A stretch of DNA of 64,000 nt from CAZKWG01 sp964615375 (GTDB taxonomy: Bacteria > Myxococcota_A > UBA796 > CAZKWG01). Shown piece after piece: positions 59,929-64,000 of this stretch. The notes under the pieces are model-generated. The model did no database searches. It was not told where the DNA came from and worked only from the letters and a program-made list of their open reading frames with translations. Location of the stretch: positions 1 through 64,000 of the forward strand of contig CAZTOW010000003.1 in the NCBI GenBank assembly GCA_964615375.1. The letters run 5' to 3'. The translations under genes and the position numbers were made by a program. Numbering within the stretch: position 1 is the stretch's first letter; each line of letters starts with the position of its first letter.

Positions 59929-62900
59929 GTGCCCCCGACGCGCAGGATCCCCGAGGCCGTGCTGCTGCTGACCGACATCGTCGAGAGCACCCGCTTGACG
60001 GGCGCGCTGGGCGAGGAGGCCGTGGAGCGCCTGTGGCGTGAGCACGATCTGGCGGCCCGCGCGCTCATGGCGCGCTGGCGCGGGCTGGAGGTGGACCGCA
60101 CCGACGGCTTCCTCCTGCTCTTTCAGGCGGTCAACGACGCGGTCGGCTTCGCCCGGGACTTCCACCGGGCCCTGCGCGCCCTCTCCGAGCGCCTGGGGGT
60201 GGCGGTGCGCGCGCGGGCCGGCGTCCACCTGGGCCCGGTCCTGCTGCTGGAGAACAGCGACGAGGACCGCGCGCGCGGGGCCAAGGCCATGGAGCTGGAG
60301 GGCCTGAGCAAGCCGGTGGCGGCGCGGATCATGAGCATCGCGCGCGGCGGCCAGACCCTCCTGTCGGCGCCGGCCATGGAGCGCCTCACGCTCACCGGGC
60401 TGCGCACGCGCTCCCACGGGAGCTGGCAGATGAAGGGGCTGGCCGAGCCGGTCGAGCTCTTCGGCGTGCTGGAGCCCGACGGGAGCTTCGAGCCGCCCGA
60501 GGAGAGCGACAAGGTCTGGCGCGTGAGCCTGGGGCCCGAGGGCTGGCGCCCGCTGCGCGAGACGCCCGGCCAGCTCCCGCCCGAGCGCGACGCCTTCGTG
60601 GGCCGCGAGGCCGAGCTGCGCGCCCTCTTCGAGGCCCTGGAGGCCGGGGCCCGGGTGCTGACGCTGCTGGGGCCCGGCGGCGTGGGCAAGACGCGCCTGG
60701 CCGTCCACTTCGGGCGGCTCTGGCACGGGGACTGGCCGGGCGGGGTCTGGTTCTGCGATCTCTCCGAGGCGCGCGATCCCGATCAGCTCGCGCGGGGAAT
60801 CGCCGGGGCGCTGGGCGTGCCGCTGGGCCGCGAGGCGCCCGAGGTGCAGCTGGGGAACGCGCTGGCGGCGCGCGGGCGGGCCCTGCTGATCCTGGATGGC
60901 GTGGAGTACCTGGCCGAGCCGCTGAGCGCGCTGCTGGACCGCTGGGTGGATCGGGCGCCCCGGGCGCGCTTCCTGCTGAGCTCGCGGGCGCGGCTCTCGG
61001 CCCGCGGCGAGCGCGTGCTGCCCCTCGATCCGCTGCCCGAGGGGCCGGGCGCGGAGCTCTTCCTGGCCCGGGCGCGCGCGCACAGCCCCGGTCTGGACTT
61101 CGACGCGCAGGCGCTCGAGGACATTCGAGGGATCGTGCGCCTGGTGGACGGGCTCCCCCTCGCCCTCGAACTGGCCGCCGCCCGCGCCCGCGTGCTCAGC
61201 CCCGCGCGCCTGCGCCAGCGCCTGAGCGACCGCTTCGGCATGCTGGTGGGCGGCCGGGCCAGCGCGCGCCAGAGCACCCTGCGCGCCACCATCGACTGGT
61301 CCTGGGAGCTGCTGGACCTGCCCGCCCGCGCCGCCCTGGCCGGGCTCTCCGTCTTCGAGGGCGGCTTCACGCTGGAGGCGGCGGAGGCGGTGCTGGACCT
61401 CTCCCCGCTGCCCGGCGCGCCCGAGCCCTGGGAGGTCCTGGAGCTCCTGGAGGCGCACAGCCTGATCCGCCCGCTGGGCGCGCAGCCGGGGCGCTTCGGG
61501 ATGCTGGAGGTCATCCGCGCGTATGCCGCCGAGCGCCTGGACGGCTCCCCCGATCTGCCCCCCTCCCTGAGCGGCCCGAGCGCGCGGCGCGGGGCCGAGG
61601 CGCGGCACGGCGCCTGGTGCGCCTCCCTCTTCGACAAGGACGCCCGCCTGCGGCTGCACGGCCCGGATGGGCTCGCGCTGCGCCGCCGCCTGAGCGTGGA
61701 GCTGGCCAACCTGGAGGTCGCCTGCACCCGGGCCGTGGCTCGCGCCGATGGACCGCAGGCGGCGCGGCTCCTGGACGCCGTCTGGTCCGTGCTCGGCTTC
61801 CGCGGCCCCTTTCAGCGCGGCGTGGCGCTGGGGGAGGCGGTGGCGGCCCTGGAGCTCTCGCCCGCCGACCGCCTGTCGGTGCTCCGCGACTGCGCCAACG
61901 CGCGACTCCAGTCCGGCCGGCTGGATCTGGCCCTCGACGAGCTCCGCGCCACGGAGGCCCTCGCCCGCACGCTCGACGACCCCGCCGCCCTCTCCGGCGT
62001 GCTGGGCGATCTCGGCGTCGCGCTCAGCTTCGTGGGCAGCATCGACGAGGGCACGGCGCTCCTGAAGGAGGGGCTGGAGATCGCCCGCCGGGTCGGGCTC
62101 CGGCGAGAGCTCTCGGCGCACCTCGTCCGGCTGGGGAACATCTCCTTCGAGCTCGGAGACATCGCCTCCGCCGAGCGCCAGTACCGGGAGGCGCTGCCGC
62201 TGTCGGTGGCCATCGGCGACCGCGCCATGGAGGGGATCCTGTGCGCGAACCTCTCGCGGGTGCTGGTGGAGCACGACCGGCTGGACGAGGCGGAGTCCGC
62301 CTGCGAGCGCGCCCTGCGGATCGCCCGCGAGATCGAGGCGCCCAAGAGCGAGGCCTTCGCGTTGTCCAACCTGGGCAACCTGCGGAGCTGGCAGGGTCGG
62401 TACGCGGAGAGCGAGGCCGCCTTCCGCGCCGCCCTTGCCGTCCACCGGGCGACCGGGAACCGCGTGGAGGAGGGGGTGAACCTCCTCAAGCTGGCGGACC
62501 TGCTCCTGCGGCGCGCGGAGCTGGCGCAGGCGGGCGCCATCGTCGACACGGCCCTGGAGATCGCCCGGGAGGCCCAGAGCCCGCGGCTCGAGCTGCTCGG
62601 GCGCGCCGCGCAGGCCCGCGTCCAGTTTCAGCGCGGGGAGCCCCGCGCCGCCCTCCGAGAGGCCGAGGAGGCCGAGGACATCGGCCGGCGGGCGCGCCTG
62701 GACGGAGAGCTCCTGGAGGTCTGCTGCCTGCAGGTGGAGATTGGCATTCAGCTCGGGGAGCTGAGGCGCGCCCGGGAGGCCCTCGCCCGCGCCGAGCGCG
62801 TCGCTGCCGAGCTGGGCGCGGGGCTGGCCAGCCTCTCCGTGCGCGAGCTCGCGCGGGCGCGCGACCGGCTCCGGGACGCGCGGATCGACGACGACGGCGC

Positions 62901-62943
62901 GCTCCCCTTGGCGGGGGAACCCGCTCCCCAGGAGACGTCATGA
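59929..62943 (+). CDS. Class III adenylate/guanylate cyclase - NTPase - TPR regulator
   Basis: A 1,004-residue signalling protein. Residues 8-180 are a class III cyclase homology domain with metal Asp16 (LLLTDIVEST) and Asp59 (DRTDGFLLLF), RAGVHLGP, and MKGLAEPVELFGV at its end. An NB-ARC/AAA-type NTPase follows, with the P-loop GPGGVGKT at 248-255, LLILDGVE as Walker B, and RLVDGLPLALELAAARARVLS typical of LuxR/AfsR-like STAND ATPases. The C-terminal 400 residues are TPRs. Whether the cyclase is active is uncertain, since residues for purine selection were not fully checked. The GTG start follows GGAG. A 33-residue peptide gene overlaps its stop (ATGA). Confidence 0.88.
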   Translation: MPPTRRIPEAVLLLTDIVESTRLTGALGEEAVERLWREHDLAARALMARWRGLEVDRTDGFLLLFQAVNDAVGFARDFHRALRALSERLGVAVRARAGVHLGPVLLLENSDEDRARGAKAMELEGLSKPVAARIMSIARGGQTLLSAPAMERLTLTGLRTRSHGSWQMKGLAEPVELFGVLEPDGSFEPPEESDKVWRVSLGPEGWRPLRETPGQLPPERDAFVGREAELRALFEALEAGARVLTLLGPGGVGKTRLAVHFGRLWHGDWPGGVWFCDLSEARDPDQLARGIAGALGVPLGREAPEVQLGNALAARGRALLILDGVEYLAEPLSALLDRWVDRAPRARFLLSSRARLSARGERVLPLDPLPEGPGAELFLARARAHSPGLDFDAQALEDIRGIVRLVDGLPLALELAAARARVLSPARLRQRLSDRFGMLVGGRASARQSTLRATIDWSWELLDLPARAALAGLSVFEGGFTLEAAEAVLDLSPLPGAPEPWEVLELLEAHSLIRPLGAQPGRFGMLEVIRAYAAERLDGSPDLPPSLSGPSARRGAEARHGAWCASLFDKDARLRLHGPDGLALRRRLSVELANLEVACTRAVARADGPQAARLLDAVWSVLGFRGPFQRGVALGEAVAALELSPADRLSVLRDCANARLQSGRLDLALDELRATEALARTLDDPAALSGVLGDLGVALSFVGSIDEGTALLKEGLEIARRVGLRRELSAHLVRLGNISFELGDIASAERQYREALPLSVAIGDRAMEGILCANLSRVLVEHDRLDEAESACERALRIAREIEAPKSEAFALSNLGNLRSWQGRYAESEAAFRAALAVHRATGNRVEEGVNLLKLADLLLRRAELAQAGAIVDTALEIAREAQSPRLELLGRAAQARVQFQRGEPRAALREAEEAEDIGRRARLDGELLEVCCLQVEIGIQLGELRRAREALARAERVAAELGAGLASLSVRELARARDRLRDARIDDDGALPLAGEPAPQETS

Positions 62944-63041
62944 AGGTCCGCACCCAGGTTCACGCCGGCCCCCTCGAGATCCGCGAGCTGCACATCAAGG
63001 TCGAGGTCCCGCCGCCCCCGCCCCCGCCTCCCGCGCCTTGA
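62940..63041 (+). CDS. 33-residue peptide with polyproline tail
   Basis: ATG overlaps the stop of the cyclase-NTPase-TPR gene (ATGA), with AGGAG about six bases upstream inside that gene. The product is basic and beta-prone in its first half (MKVRTQVHAGPLEIRELHIK) and ends in eight prolines, Ala and Pro. Its 3' end overlaps the convergent GH13 gene by 47 bases. The good ribosome binding site, the coupling and a compositionally distinct product argue for a real small protein, perhaps a ligand, regulator or modified peptide. No family recognised. Confidence 0.5.
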   Translation: MKVRTQVHAGPLEIRELHIKVEVPPPPPPPPAP

Positions 63042-64000
63042 GGATCAGCGCCTCGTCGCCCAGCACCTGCACCCGCGCCCCGTCCAGGATCTCGCCCGCG
63101 GGCCGCCGCGTGGAGAAGAGGATCTCCCACGGCCCGGGCGGGAGCTCACAGCTCTCTCCCTTCGCGCCCAGGTTCACCAGGATCAGGGCCCGCTCTCCCT
63201 CGGCCCGGCGCTGCCAGGAGAGCAGCTCGCCCCGGCGGGTGAGGCCCTCCTGCTCGCCGCGGGAGAGCGCCGGGTGCTGACGGCGGAGGTCCAGGAGCCG
63301 GCGCCAGGTCTGGTAGAGCGAGCCCGGGAGCTGGCGCTGGGTCTCCACGTTGCGGGTGGCCGTGTCGGGGTTCATCGGCAGCCAGGGATCGCCGGTGCTG
63401 AAGCCGCCGTCGGGGGTCCAGGACATGGGCGTGCGGCAGCCGTCGCGGCCGGGGAAGAAGGGCCAGAAGCGCCTGCCCACCGGATCCTGGAGCCGGGCGC
63501 GCGGGATCCGCGCCTGCCGCATCCCGATCTCCTCGCCGTAGTAGACGTAGGGCGTGCCGCGCAGCGTGAGCAGGAGGGTGGCGGCCACGGCGAGCTGGGC
63601 GTCGGCCCGCGCCTCGCCCACGCGGTCGGCGATCCGCCCCGCGGCGCGCGGGAAGTCGTGGTTGGAGAGCACCCAGGTCGGCCAGCCCCCGGGCGGCAGT
63701 GCCGCGAGCTGGGCCTCGATCCCGCGCAGGACGGCGTCCGCGCTCCAGCGGGCGCGCAGCAGGCCGAAGTGAAAGGTCATGTGCAGCGCGCGATCCCCGC
63801 TGAAGCGCCCGGCCGCCCCGTAGTCCCAGAGCGCCAGCGTCTCGCCCACCAGCGCGCCGTCGTAAGGCTCGACCACGCCGCGCATGCGGCCCAGCAGGTC
63901 CACCAGATCGGGCTGGTCCTGGTCGTGGACGTGGCGCTGGCCGGCGTAGGGGTAGACCAGGCCCGCCGGGTTCCAGGTGCGCGGGTTGTCGGCGAGCGTC
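62995..64000 (-). CDS. GH13 alpha-glucosidase/amylase, 5' part outside window
   Basis: The C-terminal 335 residues of a glycoside hydrolase family 13 enzyme; the frame is open to the window edge, so the start is not seen. Visible are LVGETLALWDY (acid/base Glu), VLSNHDFPR (the conserved NHD), GTPYVYYGEEIGM, and the C-terminal beta domain (ALILVNLG). The nucleophile Asp lies beyond the edge. The layout resembles oligo-1,6-glucosidases and trehalose-type GH13 enzymes. It is convergent with and overlaps the proline-tailed peptide gene. Confidence 0.88.
   Translation of the reverse strand, partial: TLADNPRTWNPAGLVYPYAGQRHVHDQDQPDLVDLLGRMRGVVEPYDGALVGETLALWDYGAAGRFSGDRALHMTFHFGLLRARWSADAVLRGIEAQLAALPPGGWPTWVLSNHDFPRAAGRIADRVGEARADAQLAVAATLLLTLRGTPYVYYGEEIGMRQARIPRARLQDPVGRRFWPFFPGRDGCRTPMSWTPDGGFSTGDPWLPMNPDTATRNVETQRQLPGSLYQTWRRLLDLRRQHPALSRGEQEGLTRRGELLSWQRRAEGERALILVNLGAKGESCELPPGPWEILFSTRRPAGEILDGARVQVLGDEALILKAREAGAGAAGPRP

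Overview
The window is about 64 kb of very GC-rich bacterial chromosome, with coding third positions nearly saturated in G/C. Several features point to a myxobacterium-like member of the Myxococcota: a C-terminal sorting tail of the MYXO-CTERM type on the protein at 43409-45325, a linked pair of TIGR02147-family proteins, many short lipoproteins, Cys-rich Sel1-type repeats, a YcaO/TfuA pair and a PUFA-synthase-like megaenzyme. This assignment is inference; no rRNA, tRNA, CRISPR array, transposase or phage gene was seen. Genes sit in short, tightly coupled runs with many ATGA/GTGA/TTGA start-stop overlaps, and most convergent pairs overlap by a few bases.

Layout: 0.1-2.0 kb YceI protein and sulfatase-like lipoprotein; 2.3-5.1 kb a small ORF, two tandem TIGR02147 paralogues and a secreted protein; 5.3-9.2 kb a Fur-box-controlled run (di-haem DUF1111 oxidoreductase, imelysin, cytochrome P460, porin-like barrel) that looks like an iron-responsive envelope system; 9.4-12.0 kb a lower-GC gene for an unusual DUF4062 membrane protein; 12.1-15.8 kb esterase, P-loop kinase, CPBP protease, MOSC and Sel1 proteins; 16.0-18.8 kb a compact candidate RiPP operon (repeat-bearing precursor, YcaO, TfuA); 18.9-23.5 kb DUF885 peptidase, AAA/DUF234 ATPase with palindromic operator, DUF454 and PQQ-type sugar dehydrogenase; 23.6-27.7 kb M17 aminopeptidase, RsgA and a cytochrome P450 homologue that lacks the haem-ligating cysteine; 27.7-29.8 kb 2H phosphoesterase, metallophosphoesterase and a VapBC-like toxin-antitoxin pair; 29.8-34.1 kb a coiled-coil lipoprotein, a LysM/NlpC-like putative effector with a two-helix membrane partner, and paired COG3541-type nucleotidyltransferases; 34.1-38.8 kb ArsR regulator with duplicated operator and SRPBCC partner, CDGSH protein, lipoprotein, glycosyltransferase and leucyl-transferase Bpt; 38.8-49.1 kb secreted proteins, class A beta-lactamase, carbonic anhydrase, CHRD protein, MYXO-CTERM C39-like protein, ThpR, PAP2, GNAT and coiled-coil proteins; 49.2-55.7 kb the 2,151-residue KS-CLF-AT-DH megasynthase; 55.9-64 kb NlpC/P60, GH36 alpha-galactosidase, MFS transporter, a cyclase-NTPase-TPR regulator, a 33-residue proline-tailed peptide and the 3' part of a GH13 glycosidase cut by the window edge.

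The strongest candidates for undescribed biology are the RiPP operon at 15963-18816, whose precursor carries two exact-length 20-residue core-like repeats; the DUF4062/TPR/lipoyl-like/two-helix protein at 9361; the cysteine-less P450; the orphan Pfa3-like synthase subunit; and the LysM-peptidase plus small membrane protein pair. Structure that ordinary annotation would not name includes a 15-bp palindrome (TGCTGC-N3-GCAGCA) present three times inside coding sequence between 51 and 57 kb, duplicated GCAAC-N6-GTTGC operators in front of the ArsR gene, and recurrent short AT-richer patches inside otherwise GC3-saturated genes.
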